Shown here: one piece after another, positions 1 to 8,142 of the stretch
How the letters are laid out: each line of letters begins with the position of its first letter
How positions within the stretch are numbered: the stretch's first letter is position 1
NCBI RefSeq assembly: GCF_000252955.1
Contig: NC_014228.1
Location: 2,184,005-2,248,004, forward strand
Source of the DNA: Xenorhabdus nematophila ATCC 19061
GTDB taxonomy: Bacteria > Pseudomonadota > Gammaproteobacteria > Enterobacterales > Enterobacteriaceae
Direction of reading: 5' to 3'
DNA length: 64,000 bases
Made by a program: the position numbers and the translations under genes
The notes under the pieces: generated by a model
Database searches by the model: none
Seen by the model: the letters and a program-made list of their open reading frames with translations, nothing else
Told to the model about the DNA's origin: nothing

Positions 1-1
1 G

Positions 2-142
2 GCAATCTGGATTTATGCCTTATGGAGAGGAAGAGACAATTTACTGACTCGTAATCATCGTTCGATTCTTATCGGAACGATTGTCATGTTTATTGCTGAG
101 TTATTTAATCAATATACATTTTTCATTATATGCAAGGCATGA
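2..142 (+). CDS. C-terminal end of a membrane protein (partial)
   Basis: An open frame enters from the left edge and stops at 140-142, giving 46 residues. The piece is hydrophobic: one aromatic-rich stretch (AIWIYALW), a short basic loop (RGRDNLLTRNHR), then a segment of about 20 hydrophobic residues ending in IICKA. This is what the last loop and last transmembrane helix of an inner-membrane protein look like. The family cannot be named from so little. A strong hairpin follows about 50 bases downstream, consistent with the end of a transcription unit. Confidence 0.45.
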   Translation, partial: AIWIYALWRGRDNLLTRNHRSILIGTIVMFIAELFNQYTFFIICKA

Positions 143-195
143 CTGATATTTCATTCTGTCTCAATGAATTATTCTGTTCTTTCGTTCCGCATCAC

Positions 196-220
196 AAATT
201 AGTGGCAACGCCACTAATTT
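196..220 (+). terminator. Perfect 11-bp hairpin, probable terminator
   Basis: AAATTAGTGGC, a 3-base AAC loop, then the exact reverse complement, running into TTTTC. It lies between the partial membrane protein and the decarboxylase gene. The rest of the stretch to 582 is AT-rich, with no other gene seen. Confidence 0.6.
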
Positions 221-582
221 TCTGGGCGTTAACTTTACTTAATAAATAGTTTTTCTTTGAAATAATACCATTTATATATCACAAGATTATCTTTTTCATT
301 TATTTGCGGTAGCGCACAAATTTAAATTTAGTTATTAGCTAATCATTAATATTTAAAGTGTTATGTCTTATATCTATAAAAAAGATTTATTCTCTACAAC
401 TTGCAGAATATTTTTTACGCGGAGTTCTAATATTAAACAACTATTTTAAATTAGTTATTGTGGACATTTAATCATCACAATAGATTCGTCATCAACGTAG
501 AAAATAAAAACAACATAATTAATAAGTGTATGAATTTAAAATTCATTACAGACACAAAAAACAGTTAAAAGGTTACGTGGTT

Positions 583-2550
583 ATGGCTAAGTCACTTCAT
601 ACGAATTTGAATGTCAATGCACTATTTTTAGGTCCAAAGTCAGAGAATGCCGTTTTTTTCAGAGAAATGATGGATTATGCCGTCAGTGAACACATACATT
701 GGCGTTCAGGGTTTCATCCGGGAGATGCTGCTTTAATTACATCCATGGATCGCCATGAACATGACTATAGAGAAACACTGTATCGAACAGAAGGAATATT
801 GAATCAACTATCAGCAAAACTAAAAAATACGTCTATTCCTTTCTTTTCTCCTCGTTACCTTGGTCATATCAACAGTGATACCTTAATGGTTTCTAATCTT
901 GCCTACGTTATGGCCATGATGTACAACCCGAATAACTGTGCTTATGAAGCATCACCTACGACAACAGAGCTGGAACTTGAATCTGGGTTAGATCTCTGTC
1001 GCATGTTTGGTTATAACCCTCAAAAAGCATGGGGACATATTACTTCCGGCGGAACTGTAGCTAATTATGAAGGATTATGGGTTGCCAGAAATTTAAAAAC
1101 TTTGCCTTTTGCAATATCTCAACATCCTGACACAAAAGATCTGGTCAGTGATAAAACAGATCAGCAATTGAAGAATATGCCAACGGCTGAAATCCTGGAT
1201 TTAATCAGTAAACTACAAGAACGCGGCATTTTTGATGAAATACGCGATATCACATGCCGTGGTACTGGGGTGAAGCCAGAAATTTTAGGTAAGTTACTGG
1301 TTCCGCAATCCAAACATTATTCTTGGATGAAAGCAGCTGATATCTTTGGTATTGGCCAGGAAAACATTATTCCACTGCCAGTTAATGAAAACTATCAAAC
1401 TGACGTTGATCATATGCGGAAAATTACCCTCGATTTAATTGAAAAAGGTGAATCCATTTTAGCTATGATTGCTGTAGTAGGAACGACAGAAGTCGGAGCG
1501 ATTGATCGAATTGATGAAGCCGTTGCATTAAGAAAAGAGTGCGAAGAGCGTTACGGAAAATCATTCTATATTCATGTCGATGCGGCTTATGCAGGATACG
1601 CTTGTGCAATGCTTCTTAACGAGCAGGGGGAATTTGTAGAATACAATGATTTAGCGAACTATCATCGTTCAATGGGAATTATGCCGGAAAATATCAGCTG
1701 GCCTAAACTTGAGGTTTATCAAAGTTTCAAAGCGTTGAAAGAAGTTGATTCTATTACTGTTGACCCGCATAAAGTTGGCTTTATTCAATATTCTGCAGGT
1801 GCTATCTGCATGAAAGATAAACGCATTCTAAGTTTAATCTCTTCTCGCGCTGCTTATGTTTTCCAAGAAAATGATCCTTTTGAAGAAAATAATTTTGGAA
1901 CGAATACTGAGATCAATAATCGTAAAATGCTGGGTTCATCTATCATGGAAGGGTCAAAAGCAGGAGCAACAGCGGCGGCGCTTTGGGCTGCTCATCGTTT
2001 ATTACCATTAAATGTAAGTGGATATGGAAAAGTGATTGCTGCCGGTATCGTGACTGCACAAAAATTGTTGAATAAACTCGCTAATATGCCGTCAATAGAA
2101 GTAGGTAAACATCGGTTTAAAGCACATATTATGTCATCACCTGACTTTCATATGATCAACTTTACTTTCAAAGAAATTGGTAACGACAATCTGGCTAACC
2201 ATAATGTCCTCAATAAACGGCTTTATGAACTTTGTTCATACGCTGTTGGGCGTGCTTATACCAACGATTTTCTTACATCCTCAACCATATTAGATTACAA
2301 AGAGTATGGTAATACTCCATGGTATTATGCCGAAAAATGTGGTTTTAGCCGCAGTGAATGGGAAAAAGTCCGTTGCATTTATGTATTACGTGCAGCAGTC
2401 ATGACGTATTGTTTGCGTGATGAAGAAAATTTTGAAGAATACTGGCAGCAGCTTCAGGTGACCTTTATCAAGAAACTAAATCAATTAGTTGACCAAGAGG
2501 CGAAAAAATTTCGCCTGGCATCGAACCTTTATGAACCATTCATTGGTTAA
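583..2550 (+). CDS. PLP-dependent aromatic L-amino acid decarboxylase (tyrosine/phenylalanine decarboxylase-like)
   Basis: Group II pyridoxal-phosphate decarboxylase of about 655 residues, the length of bacterial tyrosine decarboxylases of the Enterococcus TyrDC type. The PLP-binding region reads SITVDPHKVGF, with the Schiff-base lysine at about residue 397. HVDAAYAGYA upstream carries the cofactor-contacting aspartate, and HITSGGTVANYE is the substrate/phosphate loop. I start at ATG 583 (MAKSLHTN), preceded by AAAGG; an in-frame GTG at 526 would add 19 residues with no good ribosome site. The product would be tyramine or phenylethylamine; Tyr versus Phe preference cannot be read here. It is monocistronic, with its own terminator. 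Aromatic amines are the terminal building blocks of xenortide-type peptides, so it may feed the NRPS at 51.6-61.6 kb (inference). Confidence 0.85.
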   Translation: MAKSLHTNLNVNALFLGPKSENAVFFREMMDYAVSEHIHWRSGFHPGDAALITSMDRHEHDYRETLYRTEGILNQLSAKLKNTSIPFFSPRYLGHINSDTLMVSNLAYVMAMMYNPNNCAYEASPTTTELELESGLDLCRMFGYNPQKAWGHITSGGTVANYEGLWVARNLKTLPFAISQHPDTKDLVSDKTDQQLKNMPTAEILDLISKLQERGIFDEIRDITCRGTGVKPEILGKLLVPQSKHYSWMKAADIFGIGQENIIPLPVNENYQTDVDHMRKITLDLIEKGESILAMIAVVGTTEVGAIDRIDEAVALRKECEERYGKSFYIHVDAAYAGYACAMLLNEQGEFVEYNDLANYHRSMGIMPENISWPKLEVYQSFKALKEVDSITVDPHKVGFIQYSAGAICMKDKRILSLISSRAAYVFQENDPFEENNFGTNTEINNRKMLGSSIMEGSKAGATAAALWAAHRLLPLNVSGYGKVIAAGIVTAQKLLNKLANMPSIEVGKHRFKAHIMSSPDFHMINFTFKEIGNDNLANHNVLNKRLYELCSYAVGRAYTNDFLTSSTILDYKEYGNTPWYYAEKCGFSRSEWEKVRCIYVLRAAVMTYCLRDEENFEEYWQQLQVTFIKKLNQLVDQEAKKFRLASNLYEPFIG

Positions 2551-2618
2551 TAAATAATGTTTTGAATATTAGTTTGTTTCAGATTGATTATTTAATATAT
2601 AATAATTTTAACCCTGAC

Positions 2619-2650
2619 CAGCTCGAAAAAACTCGAGCTGTTTTTTTATT
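2619..2650 (+). terminator. Rho-independent terminator of the decarboxylase gene
   Basis: CAGCTCG and CGAGCTG form a 7-bp stem around an A-rich loop, followed by seven T residues at 2641-2647. It lies about 70 bases after the decarboxylase stop. Confidence 0.85.
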
Positions 2651-3007
2651 CCCCATGTTTCAGTACATTTCCATTTAATTAGACCACTTTAAAATAAATT
2701 AATATAATACTATATATTTCAATCTATATATAAAATGATAAAGAATAATGTTTAAACTTTCTTAATGTCAGTTTGATATTATTTGTTTTCCTCATTTAAT
2801 GAAAGATTAAATAAGAAAAATAACCAGATTAACTTAATCAACAAAAATAATATAACAAATTTAAAAAAATAAATTTGCGCATAAAAAACAATGAGATTAG
2901 ATTGTCAATTAATAAATAGCTACCTTTAATATTCAATATTGATTTAATAAATAACTACATCTTGATGCTTTGCTAATATACATAATTATAACGGCATAGG
3001 AGGATTT
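2651..3007. other. AT-rich intergenic stretch
   Basis: Very AT-rich, with stop codons in all frames. It should hold the promoter of the oxygenase gene. The only clear element is the ribosome site AGGAGG at 2999-3004, directly before ATG 3008. Confidence 0.5.
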
Positions 3008-3853
3008 ATGTCATTTACAATAAGTTCTATCAATAAAAATTTTGGTGCTTATGTAACGTGCCCAAAAATTTCTAAATTATCATCGGAAGAACACCAAACG
3101 ATAAAGCAATATTTATCTAAGTATGGTCTTCTTGTTTTTAACAATCAAAAAATGGATGATGATGCATTAGTGGATTTCGCTTTACGTATAGGAAGTGGAA
3201 GAATAGAAGAACCCGCCAGAAAAATTTCTTTATCAGATAACCGGAAATACATCGCTTATTTGACGAACCTTTGTGACAGTAATGGGAAACCATTAGGATT
3301 TGCGGGTAGTGATACTGATTTTTGGCACTCAGATCAAGAATTTAGGGTTAATCCAGCTTCCGTAAGCATATTATATGGAGAAGTAATCAGATTTAGTGGT
3401 GGTAATACATCTTTTGCTTCAACGAACGTCACTAATCTTCAATTTTCTACAGATGAGTTATCTATTTTGAATAAACTCAATTCAACACGCCAACCCGCCA
3501 CTACGCATGATAATGTTCCTCATTTTACGGTGGCCCATCCTGTCATAATTGAAAATATGCAGACAAAACAATGCTATGTTTATGTCAGTGAAAATACTAT
3601 CGATTTTTTTGAAAATGATAACTTATTACCAAACTCCAAAACACTTAAGAAAAATATTTTAGGAAAAATTTTGTCGCCAGAAAATATTTTTTCACATCAA
3701 TGGAATGAAGGTGATTTGTTGCTGTATGACAACAGCCAACTTTTACATCGCCGTGAATCGTTCACAGGAGACAGATTTATCAAAGGATTAAAAATCTATC
3801 CTGATACATCCTACCAACCTGAAATACCGGGTTGGATAGTGGGAGGAGTGTGA
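3008..3853 (+). CDS. TauD/TfdA-family Fe(II)/2-oxoglutarate-dependent oxygenase
   Basis: 281 residues, the usual size of the TauD/TfdA clan. The iron facial triad is visible: HxD in FWHSDQEF (about residue 107) and the distal histidine in DNSQLLHRRE near residue 247. The arginine in DRFIKGLKIY is placed to bind 2-oxoglutarate. Start ATG 3008 has AGGAGG 4 bases upstream. The next gene begins one base after this stop (TGA-T-ATG), so the two are translated as a unit. Such enzymes hydroxylate, desaturate or halogenate small molecules; the substrate is unknown. Together with the radical-SAM-like partner and the facing exporter it looks like a small biosynthetic cassette rather than taurine use, since no sulfonate transporter is present. 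Confidence 0.85.
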   Translation: MSFTISSINKNFGAYVTCPKISKLSSEEHQTIKQYLSKYGLLVFNNQKMDDDALVDFALRIGSGRIEEPARKISLSDNRKYIAYLTNLCDSNGKPLGFAGSDTDFWHSDQEFRVNPASVSILYGEVIRFSGGNTSFASTNVTNLQFSTDELSILNKLNSTRQPATTHDNVPHFTVAHPVIIENMQTKQCYVYVSENTIDFFENDNLLPNSKTLKKNILGKILSPENIFSHQWNEGDLLLYDNSQLLHRRESFTGDRFIKGLKIYPDTSYQPEIPGWIVGGV

Positions 3854-3854
3854 T

Positions 3855-4859
3855 ATGAACCTCACAAAGGAACAAGAAAGGACGATTACTCGATTAATTC
3901 GAGAGAGTAATAAACAATACACTCTGGATAATGGCCTTAAATTTGCTGAATCTATGCTAATCCGGGCAGGGATAGCCGGCGATTTACCATTTAATAGCTT
4001 AACCACTGATGTGGTAACGGGATGTTTACCAGAAAGTATGGCTTGCTATGGTATATGCTTTTCAGCTATTTCCAGTTGGAAAAGTGGCATCGATTTTGGC
4101 AAACGAATTGATAACAAATTAGATGAAGATATTTTTACCCGTGATCTTAAAGCATTACCTAACTCACAAAAATATATCAGGTGTGGATGGAACAGCGATC
4201 CTTCATGGAATTGGTTGATATCAACCAGAATGGCTGAATTAGCACGAGAAGCAGGATTGTTGATGATATTTATTACCAAGTCTTTTAAAAAAATGACGGA
4301 TGATATTACTCAACGATTAATTGCAATCAAAGCTGAAATGAGAGTTTCAATCAGTGCACTGGATACTAATGAACATTTGAAACAAAGACTCAGCTTTGTT
4401 GAGGGTTACCGTAACGCAGGAGGAATCGTTATCCCTATTGTTTTAACTGCTTACTTTAAAGATATTGCTTTGATGGAACGACAGCAGAATATTGTCGATT
4501 GGATGGTAAAACATGATTATCCTGCGGCCGAAAATAGTCTGAGGTTCCCTCATGATGCTAAAATTTTGGAATTAGTTGATCCCAATATGGCCAGACCATT
4601 GGATAAAGATGACGCGTTCTGGAGCGGTCGTTTATATCCTGATAAACTTTTATTCCCTACGACAACTACTATTCCAGAGGATTATCAGGGCATCAATAGT
4701 GGTTATCTTTCTGATTTAAATTTGGATGAAATCCACAAATTATTTACTGATCCCGTTAAAACACATCAGGAAGTCATGCACTCTGACTTACCTCTGTCCA
4801 GTCCTAAAATGTGTGGTGTATCTGATACTCACCGTCATGCCAGCCAATATAGTCGCTAA
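3855..4859 (+). CDS. Radical-SAM-like TIM-barrel protein with CX6CX3C cysteine motif, function unknown
   Basis: 334 residues, translationally coupled to the oxygenase before it (RBS GGAGG inside that gene's end). Near the N terminus SLTTDVVTGC starts a cysteine cluster, C57-x6-C64-x3-C68, the last one in CYGIC. The rest has the feel of a radical-SAM barrel: YIRCGWNSDPSW, then LLMIFITKSFKK, then RVSISALDTNEHLKQR, followed by a GG-containing strand. The canonical CX3CX2C is absent. The CX6CX3C spacing recalls phage gp88-like proteins (PF17338), from memory and unverified. A further cysteine sits near the C terminus (KMCGVSDTH). I cannot name a reaction; an iron-sulfur enzyme acting with the oxygenase on the same metabolite is the simplest guess. 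Confidence 0.55.
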   Translation: MNLTKEQERTITRLIRESNKQYTLDNGLKFAESMLIRAGIAGDLPFNSLTTDVVTGCLPESMACYGICFSAISSWKSGIDFGKRIDNKLDEDIFTRDLKALPNSQKYIRCGWNSDPSWNWLISTRMAELAREAGLLMIFITKSFKKMTDDITQRLIAIKAEMRVSISALDTNEHLKQRLSFVEGYRNAGGIVIPIVLTAYFKDIALMERQQNIVDWMVKHDYPAAENSLRFPHDAKILELVDPNMARPLDKDDAFWSGRLYPDKLLFPTTTTIPEDYQGINSGYLSDLNLDEIHKLFTDPVKTHQEVMHSDLPLSSPKMCGVSDTHRHASQYSR

Positions 4860-4880
4860 ATATGTATAAATCAGGTACAT

Positions 4881-4914
4881 AAGGCTTGGGATAAAGTTCT
4901 CTCAAGCCTTTTTT
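4881..4914 (+). terminator. Terminator between convergent genes
   Basis: AAGGCTTG and CAAGCCTT pair around a 14-base loop, followed by TTTT. It ends the oxygenase/radical-SAM-like operon and lies before the end of the convergent exporter gene. Confidence 0.8.
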
Positions 4915-4962
4915 AACAGCATTAAATTTAAAGCCTAAAATATTTTCAATATGGCATAAGTA

Positions 4963-6171
4963 TTAACCCATATTTGTGACACTGTCACTTATGAGGTCTT
5001 TTAATGTTAATCCAATTCCTATCATCAGGCTGCTTCCTAACATCATTGTTGTTGCTACCAAGCCATATTGTGTCAGTAGCATAGTAGCAACAGGAAGAAA
5101 CAATAAGATTGCCAAATTATTGACACTTTCTGATACTGCCAATATTTGGCCTTTGTCCTGCTTCGCACGATCTGCCAAAATAGAGGTACTTACTGGCGCA
5201 GCAAAACCAAGTGAGCATCCCCATAATGTTAAACAGCCAAGGCTAAAAAAGAGGGAAAAGGGCATTAACATAAATAAGATACTTGCTATGAAAAGTAACA
5301 CTATTGCCAACAAAAGGCCGCATTCCTTGCTGATACTCAAACGTTTCACCGTATTGACGGAAAGATTACCCAGACCAAGGCCGATGCCGAATGTAGAAAC
5401 AGAGATACCAATTTCTTTTGTTCCCAAGCCATAATGTTGTCTCAGAATTTCTCCGGACAATATAAAAGCAGATACTGCTGTACCATTCCAAAATCCTTTT
5501 GCAATAATAGGAAAAATTAGGTTTCCTTGACGTATCCACTGAAAGGTAATCGTCTGTTTTTCTTTTCTGACATCAACCTGAATTGGAAGGTTTTTTTTAC
5601 TTAAAATTAAATTCTTACTCAATAAGAAGAGTAGAAAACATCCGGTTGCATTCAGCCAAAATGGTACCCGCCAGTGAAATGATTCTGTTAAAATACCGGC
5701 AAATATGGGGCCACTGACAATACCCGCAGTCATACCAAACATGACGATTCCCATTGCTGAAGCTTGTTTGTCAGGTGGAAAAATATCGGCTACAAACGCG
5801 AAAGTTGTTGGAATTAACGCTGCTGAAGCAATGCCACCAAATATACGCAATCCAATAGCAATAGCTAAGTTTGGCGCTATAGTGAGTGCTAATCCATCAA
5901 ACGCAAGAAATAGCAAAGACACCAGCAATAATGTATGTCGGTTTATCTGGTCAGACAGCCATCCCCAAACGAGTGCTGCACAGGCATAGGCGAGGGCATA
6001 ACCTGATACTAACCAAGTCACTTGCTCTGTTGTTGTTTTAAATGCTTCAGCCAATGGCCTCAGCATAGGAGATAACATAAACTCCATTGCACCAATAGAA
6101 AATACGATGAGTGAAAATATCGGTAAAATTAATGGTGAAATAATTCCGGCTGAAACGATACGTGACGGCAT
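4963..6171 (-). CDS. Major facilitator superfamily exporter (DHA1-like)
   Basis: About 402 residues with twelve hydrophobic segments. The MFS signature between helices 2 and 3 is visible as WGWLSDQINRHTLL, and helix 5 carries GIVSGPIFAGIL, a GxxSGPxxGG-like drug-antiporter motif C. I prefer ATG 6171, seven bases after AGGAGG; ATG 6177 is only one base from it. It is convergent with the oxygenase pair, so not in their operon, but it is the nearest transporter and a plausible exporter of their product (inference). A sugar or amino acid efflux role is equally possible. Confidence 0.8.
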   Translation of the reverse strand: MPSRIVSAGIISPLILPIFSLIVFSIGAMEFMLSPMLRPLAEAFKTTTEQVTWLVSGYALAYACAALVWGWLSDQINRHTLLLVSLLFLAFDGLALTIAPNLAIAIGLRIFGGIASAALIPTTFAFVADIFPPDKQASAMGIVMFGMTAGIVSGPIFAGILTESFHWRVPFWLNATGCFLLFLLSKNLILSKKNLPIQVDVRKEKQTITFQWIRQGNLIFPIIAKGFWNGTAVSAFILSGEILRQHYGLGTKEIGISVSTFGIGLGLGNLSVNTVKRLSISKECGLLLAIVLLFIASILFMLMPFSLFFSLGCLTLWGCSLGFAAPVSTSILADRAKQDKGQILAVSESVNNLAILLFLPVATMLLTQYGLVATTMMLGSSLMIGIGLTLKDLISDSVTNMG

Positions 6172-6414
6172 ATTCATGCCTCCTTTTTAAATTCATGGGG
6201 TTCATTGATAACAATCAAGGTAGAAATGGAACTAATGAGAATTGGATTTTGCGGTTAAAGAAAAGGCAGTAATATTGGGTGTTGTTGAAATGATGGTATG
6301 AACAGCGAAATATCAGAAATGATAATTAAGATTATAGAAAGGTTGACAGATATGACAATTGATCAGCTCTATCAGGATAGTAAATTATTAGCCGAAAACG
6401 CATATACCATCTTA

Positions 6415-6455
6415 GAAAAAACTCACTGCCAGTGCTTGCTAACAGTGAGTTTATT
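6415..6455 (-). terminator. Terminator of the trypsin-like protease gene
   Basis: On the minus strand ACTCACTG and CAGTGAGT form the stem, followed by a run of T. The stem sequence is nearly the same as in the terminator of the neighbouring autotransporter gene at 8076-8116. The 6178-6414 stretch upstream holds no supportable gene. Confidence 0.75.
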
Positions 6456-6489
6456 GAATTACCTCAATAGGTAATTATTTTGGCAGTGA

Positions 6490-7965
6490 TTATTCAATAT
6501 CAAGTGAGTTAATCGGACCGACATTTTTTGCCTGATCTTCGCCATATGCGCAGACACGCCACGGGGCTCCGGCTTTATCCAGTATAATAAATGGTCTCCA
6601 TGGGAAAGAATATCCGGCTTTATCCTCACAGTTTGTTGATGCTTTCGGACCATATTTTACATTGAAGCTAGCAAGTTCATATGGGGCAGCTCGGACAATG
6701 ACAGTCCACTGAGTTCCATGATCTTCTTTTCTGATAGTGGGTTTGATGGTTGGAGGCGTATTATCAATTTCCCGCAACATAACAGACGCGTCTTTTGCAT
6801 TTTGCCATTTCCCATTTTTGTTCTGATGAATCACACACAGTTTATAGATCCCATCTTTCTCAGGCACCAACAGCTCTTGCAACGGATTTTTGTCAGCAGG
6901 AATTGATGCGCCATATTCCGCTTCATCTGCACAATTTACGTCGTTGATTAATCCGGTTTTATAGCGGATATTTTTGACGTCAGCACCTTCCTTGAGAAGG
7001 ATGTCCCATTTTGCTTTTTCACCGTCATCAGTAACACTCTGAGATATCCAAGGTGACCACGGTAAGCTTCTTTCCACAATATTACCGCTATTATTCTGAA
7101 GCTGAGACAAATCTAGCTTGTTATCCTTTGTTATTGCATTGGCAATATTATCCACAGGAATGAAATAACTCATGCCTTCTTGTGGAACTCCCTGATTGTT
7201 TTCAACAATACATGGTCTGCTGACGCCACAACCTGTCAATCCTGGTTCTGTTGTGGTATTGAGGACACCAATAACATCGGTTTTATCTTTTTCAAAAACA
7301 GGGGAACCCGATGTTCCGCCGACAACACCCGCACAATTCACAGAGAATACCTGAGACCAGAGCCATGGCGAATTGCCTTCATATAATGAAGATGATTTTC
7401 CAGTGATACTGCACTCAGACTTTCTGAGATAGGGTTTTTCACCGCTGGCTCCCATAACCGGAATATGTGTTAGTACAATAGGCTGATGTTTCATATCAAG
7501 GTTTTGCTTCAACTTCATCGGATGGTAGCCTTTTTCAGCTAAATCACCATAAGTTGCATCCAATTGTAAGACCGCGACATCTTCGTATTTCATCGTCGAA
7601 TATAAAATACGACTGACTTTCACTGGCGAAAAATCAGCCTGTTTATCAATGAAATAATCTGGCGTATATCGCCAATATTCTGGGGCAGGTTGATCAACAA
7701 TCACATCATTTGTACCCACATTGCTATCAACGCAATGTCCGGCCGTCAATATCAGTGCGGGTGTATCTTTACTTGGTGCATTTTCACCAGCAATTAAAGT
7801 TGCGGTACAATGTGAAGAACCATTAAATTTACCGACCGATCTGTATTTTTCAGCCCCTGGATCGGTTGATTTCATTAATGGGGCAACATCATTATTCAAG
7901 GCCAGAGCATTTGCACATGCAGTAGCTGATAACAAACTGATTAATAACATTTTATGATAAGTCAA
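6490..7965 (-). CDS. Secreted trypsin-like (S1) serine protease
   Basis: 491 residues. The start is TTG at 7965, chosen because AGGAG lies seven bases upstream; the in-frame ATG five codons later has no such site. An N-terminal signal peptide (MLLISLLSATACANALA) directs export. The chymotrypsin-fold triad is present: H77 in LTAGHC, D129 in YEDVAVLQL and S219 in GGTSGSPV. Cysteine pairs near the active site fit disulfides made in the periplasm. Residues after about 290 form a separate C-terminal part with paired cysteines and no recognised family. It reads in the same direction as the autotransporter protease but has its own terminator. It is likely a secreted virulence or nutrient-acquiring protease; no substrate can be assigned. 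Confidence 0.85.
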   Translation of the reverse strand: MTYHKMLLISLLSATACANALALNNDVAPLMKSTDPGAEKYRSVGKFNGSSHCTATLIAGENAPSKDTPALILTAGHCVDSNVGTNDVIVDQPAPEYWRYTPDYFIDKQADFSPVKVSRILYSTMKYEDVAVLQLDATYGDLAEKGYHPMKLKQNLDMKHQPIVLTHIPVMGASGEKPYLRKSECSITGKSSSLYEGNSPWLWSQVFSVNCAGVVGGTSGSPVFEKDKTDVIGVLNTTTEPGLTGCGVSRPCIVENNQGVPQEGMSYFIPVDNIANAITKDNKLDLSQLQNNSGNIVERSLPWSPWISQSVTDDGEKAKWDILLKEGADVKNIRYKTGLINDVNCADEAEYGASIPADKNPLQELLVPEKDGIYKLCVIHQNKNGKWQNAKDASVMLREIDNTPPTIKPTIRKEDHGTQWTVIVRAAPYELASFNVKYGPKASTNCEDKAGYSFPWRPFIILDKAGAPWRVCAYGEDQAKNVGPINSLDIE

Positions 7966-8075
7966 AATATTTCTCCTTTAGATGTGTTAATGACTCAAAT
8001 ACATTATGATATTTAATCATTCATCGGTGCTACCGAAGTGATTTGTACTAACGTAGATACAAATGCCTTAAAAAT

Positions 8076-8116
8076 AAAAACTCACCGCCAGCCATTGCCA
8101 GCAGTGAGTTTTTGTG
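8076..8116 (-). terminator. Terminator of the autotransporter gene
   Basis: On the minus strand AAAAACTCACTGCTGGC pairs with a near-complementary arm ending GTGAGTTTTT. Stem bases resemble those of the terminator at 6415-6455. Confidence 0.75.
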
Positions 8117-8142
8117 ATTAAAAATATTGTGATTCTTACTGA

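Noticed and set aside
4976..5434. Plus-strand frame of 152 codons inside the MFS exporter gene
   Set aside because: It is the antisense of a gene with full membrane-protein signature and has no family features of its own.
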